This document shows positions 54,579 to 63,693 of a stretch of 64,000 nt of DNA, one piece after another. How positions within the stretch are numbered: the stretch's first letter is position 1; each line of letters begins with the position of its first letter. The notes below the pieces were generated by a model. It was given only the letters and a program-made list of their open reading frames with translations. It was not told where the DNA came from and searched no databases. Made by a program: the position numbers and the translations under genes. The stretch spans positions 1-64,000 of the forward strand of contig JASGKY010000014.1 of assembly GCA_049840435.1 (NCBI GenBank), given 5' to 3'. Source of the DNA: JADLHS01 sp049840435. Its GTDB lineage: Bacteria; Verrucomicrobiota; Verrucomicrobiia; Limisphaerales; JADLHS01.

Positions 54579-56049
54579 TCTTCCACTCCATCAAATGGCG
54601 CTTACAGGCCTGGCACGCGTTGCTGATGATCGTGGTGCTGGCTGGTTTCGGCTTCACGGCGTATCAGCTCGATCGCGTCAACCGGTTTCAGCGCGTTGAT
54701 CGCGAATTGCAACAGCGCGCTGACGTCGTCATCCGGGCCTTACGGCAAGGTGGGCCGCCCGGTAGTGACAATCGGCGTCCGCCGCCTGGAGAACTGCGGG
54801 AGGAGTTTCCTCCGCTCGATCGGTTCGATGACCGACCACCGCGCCGCGATGGTCCGCCGAGAAATGACTCCGGACCTTCCAGTGGTCCGGAGTTGAGCGC
54901 GCAAGACCTGAGTTGGTTCACCACCAATAGCGTTAATGCCTATTACTACGCGCTGTTTCATCGTAGTGGCCAGTTGCTTTCCAAATCCACGGCCACGCCC
55001 GCCGATCTCACCATTCCGGCCCGCAACAGCGCAAACAATATCGTGCGTGTGCGCGGCAAGTTACGCGAAATCATTATCTTCACGCCGCCGGGTGAAGCCG
55101 TCGTCGCTGGGCTGGATATCAGCTCCGAACAAGCCGAGTTACGACGCCTCGGCTGGCTGTTGTGTGGCGCGGGCAGCGGGGTGCTGTTATTGGGGTTGGT
55201 GGGCGGTTGGTGGATGGCGACTCGGGCGATTCGTCCGATTCAAGACATCGGCAGCACTGCCACTAAAATTTCCGCGGGCGATTTGTCACAACGCATTCCG
55301 GCTGCCGATGCAGAAAACGAGTTGGGACAACTCGCAGTGGTTTTGAATTCCACCTTTGCCCGACTGGAAACCGCCTTTGCCCAACAGCAGCAATTCACCT
55401 CCGATGCGGCCCACGAGTTGCGCACGCCGGTCTCGGTCATCCTTACACAGGTGCAAAGCACGTTGAACAAGGAACGCTCTGGCGCAGAATATCGCGAAAC
55501 GCTCGAAGCCTGCCAGCGCGCGGCGCAACGCATGAAGCGGTTGATCGAGTCGTTGCTAGAACTCGCGCGTTTTGATGCCGGGCAGGAACAACTGAAGCGT
55601 GGCCCGTTCGATCTGGCGGAAAAAACCCGCGAATGCATCGAATTGCTGCAGCCGCTTGCTGTGGAACGGCGCGTAAAAATCTCTGCGGATCTTGCCATCG
55701 CCAGTTGTGCTGGCGATTCCGAGCGGTTGAGTCAGGTTATAACGAACCTGCTGACGAATGCGGTCACCTACAACCGCCCTGACGGCGAAGTCCGGGTCGC
55801 TGTCGGCCCGCAAGCTGGTAGTGTGATTTTGACCGTGACTGACACTGGTCTCGGCATAGCGCCCGAAGACGCCCCGCACGTGTTCAAACGGTTTTATCGA
55901 GCCGATAAATCGCGCGCTGCGGGCACAGCAACAGCGGTCTCGGCCTCGCCATCTGTCAGGCTATCGTCACCGCCCACGGTGGCACGTTGGATTTCACCAG
56001 CGAACTCAATCGGGGCACGACTTTTACGCTGAGATTACCGACGGCTTGA
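54575..56049 (+). CDS. Sensor histidine kinase (QseC/CusS-type), one frame break near the C-terminus
   Basis: The kinase would be about 491 residues. A first membrane segment (AWHALLMIVVLAGFGFTAYQ) is followed by a Pro/Arg-rich periplasmic sensor of about 150 residues (residues about 40-190). A second membrane segment (LCGAGSGVLLLGLVGGWWMA) leads to a HAMP domain. The H box is FTSDAAHELRTPVSVILTQV. The N box is ITNLLTNAVTYN, and the G1 box is VTDTGLGIAPEDAPHVFKRF. After a single-base loss near 55922 the G2 box and end (GLGLAICQAIVTAHGGTL to TLRLPTA) lie in another frame ending at 56049. The periplasmic region looks like that of metal or antimicrobial-peptide sensors, but the signal is unknown. 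Confidence 0.9.
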
Positions 56050-56152
56050 AACAGCCGTGAAGGCAAGGGAAGCAGGTGTAGCTTGCTCAGTTGGCTCGCA
56101 CCATGCCTTCACAGCCGCCTCTTTGACTAACCGATCAATTCTGGGACCCAGA

Positions 56153-56455
56153 TTACCGCTGGCCGCCTCCCGGACCACCAGGGCGCTGGCCCATGTATTC
56201 ATCACGCGATAGCTTGCCGTCCCCATTTTTATCCAAAGCCTTCAGCGCCGTTGCCGCGTTACTGATTTCAGTCGCGCTGATTTCGCCGTTGCCGTCGGCA
56301 TCGAGCGCGGTCAAGAGCGGCAGCTTGGGCGGTTGTCCACCTCCGGGACCGCCTTGGCCTCCGGGACCACCGCCCGGCGGACCGTCTTGGGCAATAATCA
56401 GAGTCGCAGCCGAAAGGCTGAGTGCTACGGTGAGAATTTTTTCGGTTGTTTTCAT
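56153..56455 (-). CDS. Secreted EF-hand protein, Gly/Pro-rich (second copy)
   Basis: The 100-residue protein has a signal peptide (ILTVALSLSAATLIIAQ), then a Gly/Pro-rich stretch (DGPPGGGPGGQGGPGGGQPP) and two EF-hand loops, DADGNGEISATEI and DKNGDGKLSRDEY. It ends QRPGGPGGGQR. It is a close structural match of the protein at 49033-49374 but distinct in sequence. The ATG at 56455 has a good ribosome site (AAGGAG). Promoter D lies about 52 nt upstream of it. Confidence 0.85.
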   Translation of the reverse strand: MKTTEKILTVALSLSAATLIIAQDGPPGGGPGGQGGPGGGQPPKLPLLTALDADGNGEISATEISNAATALKALDKNGDGKLSRDEYMGQRPGGPGGGQR

Positions 56456-56506
56456 ATCACTCCTTGTTTTTGTTTTGAGACCATAGGTTGGCCTGACCAA
56501 CCATTC

Positions 56507-56546
56507 TGAGCGCAGCATACCGGCTCCCGGATTAAGGGAACGTGAA
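56507..56546 (-). promoter_or_regulatory. Shared regulon promoter D (second EF-hand gene)
   Basis: On the minus strand TTCACGTTCCCTTAATCC begins at 56546, and TATGCT (a good -10) sits 27-32 nt after the motif start. The predicted start of transcription is near 56507, giving a 52-nt leader to the EF-hand gene. It also covers the GTG at 56542 of the longest ligA frame. Confidence 0.6.
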
Positions 56547-56595
56547 GGGCGAAAAATTTCTGTCCAAGCACGCGGCGCGCAGGAACAATCTCCGG

Positions 56596-58937
56596 GTGAC
56601 ACTGAAAGAAGCCCAAGCCCACCACGACCAACTCGCTGCCGCCATTCGTCAACACGACCACGCGTATTACGTCGTCGGCCAGGCGGAGATCACCGACTAC
56701 GAATACGACCAGCTTTTCAAACAACTTCAGGATTTGGAGAAGGAATTTCCGCAACTTGTCACACGGGAATCGCCTACGCAGCGCGTCGGTGGTGCGCCCG
56801 CCGAGGGGTTCACCCGCGTGAAGCATTTGCAGCCGATGCTCTCGCTGGAAAAGATCGAGGCGTCGGAAGTTCCGTCCAAAGACGAAGAACCTGATCGTGA
56901 CAAACGCAACCGGCTTCAGGACGAAAATACCCTGTCCGATTTGGAAGCCTTTGATAAGACCATTGGCAAACAACTTGGGCGGTCGCAGGTGGAGTATTTG
57001 ATGGAGCCAAAAGTGGATGGCGTTTCAATCAGCGTCCATTACCGGCACGGCAAACTTGCGCTCGGCGTCACGCGCGGCGATGGCACGTTTGGCGACGAAA
57101 TCACTGCCAATCTTCGCACCGTGCGCGCCATCCCGCTGGAGTTGAATCTCAAGAACCCGCCCGAACTGCTTGAAGTTCGGGGCGAGGCATACATGGCGAA
57201 CAAAGATTTTAATCAGCTCAACGCCAAGCTGGCCGTCGCCGGTGAAAAGACTTTGCCCAACGCGCGCAACGCCACCGCCGGCACGCTCAAACAACTTGAT
57301 CCGCGCACCGTCGCCGAACGCCCGGTCAATGCGGTGTTTTACGCGGTCGGCGCGTGTGAGGGGATCGAATTTGAATCGCACGCGGAGATGTTGAAAGCGC
57401 TCGCTGCGTTCGGTCTGCCGACGCAAAAAAAATGGTGGCTTTGCAAAGATATTACTGAGGTGCTGAAGGTTTATCGAAAAGAAATCGTCGCGGATTACGA
57501 CGAAGAGCGCGATCTGCGGAAACAGTTGCCTTATGACATCGACGGCCTCGTGCTGAAGGTGAATCGCTACGACGATTGTGAGCGCATCCCAAGCAAGACC
57601 CGCGCACCCGGCTACGCCATCGTTCACAAGCCCATCCCGTGGATCACGCCCGCGGAAACGATCCTGCGCGACATCACCGTGCAGGTGGGACGCACCGGCG
57701 TGCTCACGCCTGTGGCCGAGCTTGAACCCGTGTTCGTGCAAGGCTCAACGATTTCGCGCGCCACGCTGCACAACGAAGACGAAATCCGCCGCAAAGACAT
57801 TCGCATTGGTGACACCGTGGTCATCCGCAAGGCGGGCATGGTGATTCCCGAAGTGTTGGAGGTGCTGAAGTCCAAGCGCCCGAAGGATGCGAAGGAGTTT
57901 GATTTATTTCAGTTTGTCGGCGGCAAATGTCCCGCGTGTGGCGGCTCAATCGCGAAGGAAAAAGTGTCCGATGGCGAGTCAGAAGCCGTCGCCTGGCAAT
58001 GCCAAAACGTCGTTGGCTGCCCCGCGCAACTCATGCGGCGTGTCGAGTATTTCGCGCAACGCAAGGCGTTGGACATCGAATCACTCGGCGGCATCGTGGC
58101 GGAGAAACTGGTCGAACGCGGGCTGGTGAAAGAACCGCTGGACCTGTTCGATCTCAAGCTGGAGCCACTCGCCAAGCTGAACCTGGGCACAGATGAAGAG
58201 CCGCGCACGTTTGGCGAAAAGAACGCAACAAAGATCATTGAGGCATTGCAACAGGCCAAGACTGCGCCATTGCATCGGTGGATTTATGCGCTGGCCATTG
58301 CTGATGTTGGCGAAACCACCGCCAAACAACTCGCTGCCACACACGGAACGCTGGAGGCGCTGACTGATTCTGCTGTGCTCCGCGACATTCTTGCGCTTGG
58401 CACGAAGGAAACTGAACGCGCCGAAATCAGCCCACGCTCGCGCAAGAACCCGCCGAAGAACGACGCGGAGAAAGCTGAGAGGGAAAAGCGCGACACAGAG
58501 CTAAAAGTCGAGCTTGCCGAGATTGAAGCGCGGTTAGACGCGGGTGGGCTGAAAGCACGATTACCCGAGGTTGGTCCGGTTGTCGCGGCGAGCGTGCTGG
58601 ACTACTTCACCTCCGATGCGGGGAAGCGAGTGCTTGTTCGTATCCGGGCGTTGGGTATCAAGCCTGAAAATGATCTACCCGCAGCCTTAAGTGTCGCGGC
58701 AGCCGGGCCGTTCGCGGGAAGACTGCGGTGTTGACCGGTACATTGCCAACGCTTACCCGCGAACAAGCCACGGCGATGATTGAAGCCGCCGGCGGCAAGA
58801 CGAGTGGCAGCGTGAGCAAAAAGACCCACTATGTTCTAACTGGAGAAGCGGCGGGCTCAAAGTTCGACAAGGCGCGGGAATTGAGGATTCCCGTGATTGA
58901 TGAAGCTGAGTTCCGCCGGTTGCTTGGAGACAGGTGA
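56596..58937 (+). CDS. ligA: NAD-dependent DNA ligase LigA, one frame break before the BRCT domain
   Basis: LigA seals nicks with NAD. The frame gives about 780 residues (usual about 670). It has HDHAYYVVGQAEITDYEYDQ, the KxDG adenylation site in EPKVDGVSIS, RGEAYM, NARNATAGTLKQLDP and the OB-fold ITVQVGRTGVLTPVAELEPV. The zinc finger (CPACGGSIAKEK to CQNVVGCPAQ) is followed by HhH motifs. A charged insertion of about 50 residues lies in the HhH region (near RSRKNPPKNDAEKAEREKRD). A missing base near 58716 (GPFAG then KTAVLTGTL) splits off the BRCT domain, which continues to 58937. The conserved start is the GTG at 56596 (VTLKEAQAHHDQ), not the GTG at 56542. Confidence 0.93.
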
Positions 58938-58941
58938 GCAC

Positions 58942-59664
58942 ATGAGCAAATCCAGATGGGTGGTTACAATTGCAATCGCCAGCACGTTGGGAGTGTTGGG
59001 GTGGCTGTTGTTGGGGCAAAAGCAGCAGAATGATAATTTGCAGCAAGAGAATGCCTCCTTGAAGCAGCAGCTGGCCCGTCTTTCCGAAGTGGAAACCGAT
59101 AATCAACGGCTCTCCAATCTGGTGGCGCAAGCTGATGGCGCCAAATCGAATCAGCAGTTACTGGAATTATTGCGACTGCGGAACGAAGTAGGAGTTTTAC
59201 GGCGACTAACCAATGAGTTTCAACCAATGCAGGCGGAGTTGGTGCGACTGCGGTCGGCGGAGGTGGCGGGACTGGGCGGCGGAGTAACCAACGTCTCACG
59301 TGAGCCGTTGGCGATATACCCAAAAGACCAATGGGCATTTATGGGGACCGATACTCCAGAAAACGCCTTCCAATCGTTGAATTGGGCCGCGTTGAATGGG
59401 GATTTGGGAACACTGAAATCCAACCTCACGCAGGAGGCGCAGAAGGAATTTGCCAAAGCGTTTGAAAACAAATCCGAAGTGGAAATCCGCGAGGAGTTGA
59501 CGCGAATTTTTAATGAAAAAGTTGATGCGCGTATCCTTTCTAAGAATGTCATCAGCGATAATTTGGTGGTGTTAAAGGTTTCGGATGGGAGGGACGGGGA
59601 CTCGGTTGACAAACTGGTTTTCCAGAAAATTGATGGGCAGTGGAAGTATGTGATGGATCATTAA
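58942..59664 (+). CDS. Membrane-anchored coiled-coil protein, unknown
   Basis: The 240-residue protein has one N-terminal membrane segment (WVVTIAIASTLGVLGWLLL). A coiled coil follows to about residue 105 (QQENASLKQQLARLSEVETD). A globular C-terminal domain comes next: MGTDTPENAFQSLNWAALNG, DLGTLKSNLTQEAQKEFAKA and LVVLKVSDGRDGDSVDKLVF ending with DGQWKYVMDH. The last part resembles NTF2-like/DUF4878-type small folds, a resemblance by eye. It lies a few bases after ligA and 7 nt before the LigA-like fragment. I take the ATG at 58942. Confidence 0.7.
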   Translation: MSKSRWVVTIAIASTLGVLGWLLLGQKQQNDNLQQENASLKQQLARLSEVETDNQRLSNLVAQADGAKSNQQLLELLRLRNEVGVLRRLTNEFQPMQAELVRLRSAEVAGLGGGVTNVSREPLAIYPKDQWAFMGTDTPENAFQSLNWAALNGDLGTLKSNLTQEAQKEFAKAFENKSEVEIREELTRIFNEKVDARILSKNVISDNLVVLKVSDGRDGDSVDKLVFQKIDGQWKYVMDH

Positions 59665-59671
59665 GGCCGAC

Positions 59672-60310
59672 ATGATAAATGCGCTCGGTAAGATATTCGC
59701 CCGACTAGTGGCTTCGCATGTGCAGTTGCATAGGTCGGCGACCTGCCCGGATTGCGGCTCGCAACTGGCGCGGGCTGTCGACGACGCGAATGCTGCCTGG
59801 AGTTGCCCGAATCCCGATTGTCCGCCGCAGGTGTTGAAGCGTGTTGAACTGTGGGCTTCACTGGAAGCGATGGATATCCAAGGCTGCAATGCTGCGTTGG
59901 TAAAGCAGCTTGTGCAGCGTGGATTAGTGCGCGATGCGGCGGAGTTCTATCGGTTGAAGATTGCGGAACTGGCCTCGCTCGAAGGCTTTGATCTCACCAA
60001 GGCGCGTGCGCTGTGGGAAGCCATTCAAGCCAGCAAACAGCGCGAGGCCTGGCGGGTGTTGTTTGGTTTGGGCATCCCGAATCTCGGCGTGCCGGAGGCG
60101 CAGGCGCTGTGCAAACATTGCGCCGCTCTGGAGGATGCGTTTGCGCTGGGCCGGGAACGATTGGCTAAGTTGGACGGCGTCACTGAAACCGTGGCGCGCA
60201 GCCTGACGCATTGGTCTGGCGATCCGGTGAATCGTAAGCTGGTGCGCCGGCTGGCCAAAGCAGGGATCAATTTTGATACCCGATCCACCCAAACTAAGTC
60301 AGTGAACTAG
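59672..60310 (+). CDS. Stand-alone LigA-like zinc-finger/HhH protein
   Basis: The 212-residue protein aligns with the C-terminal half of LigA, without the adenylation and OB-fold domains. A Cys4 zinc finger (CPDCGSQLARAVDDAN, then WSCPNPDCPPQ) leads into VELWASLEAMDIQGCNAALV. Repeated HhH-type helices follow (LVRDAAEFYRLKIAELASLE; LFGLGIPNLGVPEAQALCKH; LAKLDGVTETVARSL). Its zinc finger differs from that of LigA and there is no BRCT domain. It may be a DNA-binding remnant of a second ligase or a real stand-alone protein. Confidence 0.75.
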   Translation: MINALGKIFARLVASHVQLHRSATCPDCGSQLARAVDDANAAWSCPNPDCPPQVLKRVELWASLEAMDIQGCNAALVKQLVQRGLVRDAAEFYRLKIAELASLEGFDLTKARALWEAIQASKQREAWRVLFGLGIPNLGVPEAQALCKHCAALEDAFALGRERLAKLDGVTETVARSLTHWSGDPVNRKLVRRLAKAGINFDTRSTQTKSVN

Positions 60311-60312
60311 GC

Positions 60313-63300
60313 TCAGTTCTTAGATAGAGCTTTCGCGACCGCTTGCTTGATGTTGTCGCCGCGCAGGCCGGTTTCGACGATCTTACCATCCGGTCCGATC
60401 AGGAAGATGGCGGGAATGCCTTGCACGCCGAATTGCGCGGGGAGGTCGGTGGCGGACCAGTCGCCCAAGAAACCTTGCGCCCAGCCCAGTTGATGCTTCT
60501 GTGCGTATTTGCGCGGCGCAGCAGCATCGGAGTCGAGACTGAGCGCCATCATCGTGAAACGGGGATCATCTTTGAAAGCTTCCCAAGTGGCTTTCAAATT
60601 CGGGGTCTCTGCGACACACGGGCCACACCAGGTCGCCCAAAAATCCAGCAGCACGTATTTGCCTTTGAAGTCGGAGAGTTTCAGTGGTTGGTCGTCAATG
60701 GTTTTGACGGAGAACTCCGGTGCAACCTTTCCGGCTTTCATGACGGTGCGCGCGGTCAGCTTAATTGTGCCCAAGTCGTAGGGTTCATCGCTGCGTCCGC
60801 CGGGGGAGTCCGGTACTTCAACTTCCTTTTGCAGGTTGGCGATGGCTGGGGAGTTGAAGCGATTGAAGTCATCGCCGCCCTCGCGCAGATCAATTCGCAG
60901 GTTGTATTTGCCGCCGGGCACATCTTCCACGCGGAACGATCCGTCAGGCGCGAAGTTCAACGCGAAGCGCCGGTTCTTGAAAAAATGTTCGCGCCCGGCT
61001 TCGGTGCGATAGAAGGCCCGGAGCTGATCTTGGGCGGATTGCTGTTGTTGTTCGTAGTCTTTCTGGGCGGCCAGCTTCTCCGCGTCGGTGTCGAGCGCAC
61101 CCATCTTTGCGGAAAACGCTTTGGTAATGGCGCGCAAATCCGGTATGACCGACGGTTGTGGCACTACAGTTTCCAAAGAGAACACATCCTGACGCCAGTT
61201 GATTGTGCCGTCGTAACCAGTAACTTCCAGCCGTCCGATCACCGACCGCCCTTGACCACCCAACGTAAGTTTATGCGTCTCGCCGGGTTTGACGAGGAGC
61301 TTGGTGGTTTGGGCTTGGGCGATCGTGCCCATCTTGCTGTCGCGCACCTTGGGTTCATGATAAACTTCCACGGCGATGGGCGGGATGCGTTCAAAGACGA
61401 AGCGTCCCTCGACGTCAGTGCGAGTGGTGGCAAAAAAACTAAGTGCCGGGAAATTACGTGGATGCGAGACGTACGGGATGTGCGCCAGGCCGAGGCGGAC
61501 GGTTTCGTTGGTGCCGGGCCGGGGGCCGATGAAGAGCTGGCCTTCAATCCGCGCGGGTGCTTGCAGGCGGATTTTTCCGGCGCTGCCCAATTGGTCCACC
61601 AACACTTCGGCGTAGCCCATCTCGTTCACGACGATTACTGAATGCGCTCCCGCCATCGGTTTGAACGAGAACCGCCCGCTGGAATCCGTGGTGGTCTTTT
61701 TGGTGCCTTGGTAAATGTTTTCGCGCACCGCCATTTTGTCGCCGTCCACATAGACGCCATTCTTGTTGTCGGTCAGATACACCGTGAGGTTCGTCGCCGG
61801 CGCACCGTCCGGCTGGTGCACGATGCCGCCGTAACCAGAGCCCTTTTTCAGCGCTACAATGAGATTGGTTTCGCTCGTCGAATCAAGCCAGCCGGAGGCC
61901 TGCGGCAGATAACCTTCCGCTTCGATCAGTACCGCCGGGGCTTGCGGTTGTTTGTTGAAATACACGGTGAACATGCCGTTGGAATGCTCGGTCTGGCGCG
62001 AGGAGAGCCAATCTGTCTGTTCGCCGTAACGGCTTCTCCGACCAGGCGTTACTGTGAATGCCGCCAGCGGTTGTTGGGTATCGGCGTCCACGGCTTTGCC
62101 GGTGACCTTGATGTCGCCGCCGACCGGAGCGGCTTCGACACCGCGCAACGGTTCCTCGCGCAACGATGTTTGATCGCCTTCGAGTCGCTCTGCTTTTTCA
62201 CCCGGCACGAACTCGACAATCAAGTCGAGCTTGTTGGTGTGGACGCGTCCGATCAGGTGGTAGGGATTGAGTGGGTCAATGCTGCCATTGCGCGGCGACA
62301 TCTGATAGCCCTTGATGCGGGTGGACAGCCCCACGGATTCCGCCGGGACATTTTCAAAACGAAATTGTCCGTTGGCAGCGGCGGTGGTCTGTTGCGAATC
62401 CCACGCATTTTCCCGGCTCAAGAGAACCCGCGTATCGGCGGGAACGGGCGTCCCGTCCTTCAAGCGGATTTCCCCTGCAACTGTGAAGCCGGGTTTCACC
62501 GTGAGTTCGCCGGCGTTGAAGGTGTCACCGTTATCGCCGGTGCGAACGACTTGGGCCGGGATGCTTCCGGGCGGGCCCAATGATTTCATGAGGCCATAAA
62601 GCTGATAGGAAGTCTTGGCGGGCAGGTTCACGAACAGGAAGCGCCCGTCCGCATCCGTGGCCACGGAGAAATTGCCGACATAGACTTCGGAACTACGATC
62701 AGCGCCCGAGACGCCGACCTCAACGCCAGCCACTGGCTTTCCGTCCTTGGTCACGCGGCCCGTTAACGAAGCGCCCTCGGCCAGCTTGAGTTCATGAATT
62801 TTCCCACCCGTGGCCAGACTGTGAAAAATCCCTTTGGCAAACCCGCGCGCGACTACATCTACGCCAGCGGCCTCGAAAGCCGTCTGACCGTTGATCACGA
62901 AGTCGCCCCGCTCATCTGTGACGGCGAGGGGATCAATGTCCTTGTTCCCGCCGTATTGCGTGGATTCGCTGCGCGTCACCCCGCGGATGTTCACGACTGC
63001 GCTCGCAACCGGTTTGCCATCGGAATCAGTGACCCGTCCGGCAAGCCGTTTGTCCGAGGTTTCCCCGCCCGTACGCGGTTTCAAAGTGACTTTGATAGGC
63101 TTCTCCGCCGGGTCCACTTTATCCACGAACTTGGGCTGATGATCCTTGGCTACGACGAGAATCTGAAAGCGCAGTTCGGGATCGAGGCTGGGGATGGTGA
63201 ATTGCCCCGCCGTATCGCTGGTGGTTTGTTTGCGGCAATCGGCATAGCACGATGGGCACAACACGCCGGCGCCCACTTTGGGCGCGGCGGTGTAAATGAA

Positions 63301-63459
63301 GATGGCGGCGTTGGAAAGCGGCTTTCCTGCCGCATCCACTATTGCGCCAGAGAGCGTCGGGCGTGGCGTGTCTGCCGCACGAGTTGCCAGCCCGCCGAGC
63401 GTGATGAGCATGATTAGGAGGATTACGACCCCAGAAACGACCCATGGTTTTGAGTTCAT
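60313..63459 (-). CDS. Secreted thioredoxin-fold protein with many carboxypeptidase-regulatory-type domains
   Basis: The 1048-residue protein has an export signal (VVSGVVILLIMLITLGGLAT). Many beta-sandwich repeats follow, each starting LSGAIVDAAGKPLSNAAIFI, LAGRVTDSDGKPVASAVVNI, LTGRVTKDGKPVAGVEVGVS and the like, the carboxypeptidase-D-regulatory or SdrD/Cna-B fold. Near residue 910 a TlpA/AhpC-type thioredoxin domain begins: VAPEFSVKTIDDQPLKLSDF, then VLLDFWATWCGPCVAETPNL with the WCGPC redox motif, and GVQGIPAIFLIGPDGKIVET. It probably does disulfide reduction or cytochrome maturation outside the membrane. The upstream repeats may bind a surface partner. Confidence 0.88.
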   Translation of the reverse strand: MNSKPWVVSGVVILLIMLITLGGLATRAADTPRPTLSGAIVDAAGKPLSNAAIFIYTAAPKVGAGVLCPSCYADCRKQTTSDTAGQFTIPSLDPELRFQILVVAKDHQPKFVDKVDPAEKPIKVTLKPRTGGETSDKRLAGRVTDSDGKPVASAVVNIRGVTRSESTQYGGNKDIDPLAVTDERGDFVINGQTAFEAAGVDVVARGFAKGIFHSLATGGKIHELKLAEGASLTGRVTKDGKPVAGVEVGVSGADRSSEVYVGNFSVATDADGRFLFVNLPAKTSYQLYGLMKSLGPPGSIPAQVVRTGDNGDTFNAGELTVKPGFTVAGEIRLKDGTPVPADTRVLLSRENAWDSQQTTAAANGQFRFENVPAESVGLSTRIKGYQMSPRNGSIDPLNPYHLIGRVHTNKLDLIVEFVPGEKAERLEGDQTSLREEPLRGVEAAPVGGDIKVTGKAVDADTQQPLAAFTVTPGRRSRYGEQTDWLSSRQTEHSNGMFTVYFNKQPQAPAVLIEAEGYLPQASGWLDSTSETNLIVALKKGSGYGGIVHQPDGAPATNLTVYLTDNKNGVYVDGDKMAVRENIYQGTKKTTTDSSGRFSFKPMAGAHSVIVVNEMGYAEVLVDQLGSAGKIRLQAPARIEGQLFIGPRPGTNETVRLGLAHIPYVSHPRNFPALSFFATTRTDVEGRFVFERIPPIAVEVYHEPKVRDSKMGTIAQAQTTKLLVKPGETHKLTLGGQGRSVIGRLEVTGYDGTINWRQDVFSLETVVPQPSVIPDLRAITKAFSAKMGALDTDAEKLAAQKDYEQQQQSAQDQLRAFYRTEAGREHFFKNRRFALNFAPDGSFRVEDVPGGKYNLRIDLREGGDDFNRFNSPAIANLQKEVEVPDSPGGRSDEPYDLGTIKLTARTVMKAGKVAPEFSVKTIDDQPLKLSDFKGKYVLLDFWATWCGPCVAETPNLKATWEAFKDDPRFTMMALSLDSDAAAPRKYAQKHQLGWAQGFLGDWSATDLPAQFGVQGIPAIFLIGPDGKIVETGLRGDNIKQAVAKALSKN

Positions 63460-63693
63460 ATTCGTTTACGCGTTTTTGGACCAAAGACCCGATGCGAATG
63501 TTAAACTCCCCGGCGGACGAATAGTTCTGCATACGGAGAACCTGTCAGGGATGATGCGGCATCCCGAGGCTGGCTGGTGGCTGGAAACCTGACAAGCGTA
63601 AAACCTGGAAATCACAGCATCCCCCCGCCCCCGCACATTCATGTGTCGTACATGCTTGTTGCTTCGCCGGGAAAAACTCACATTGTGTCGGAA

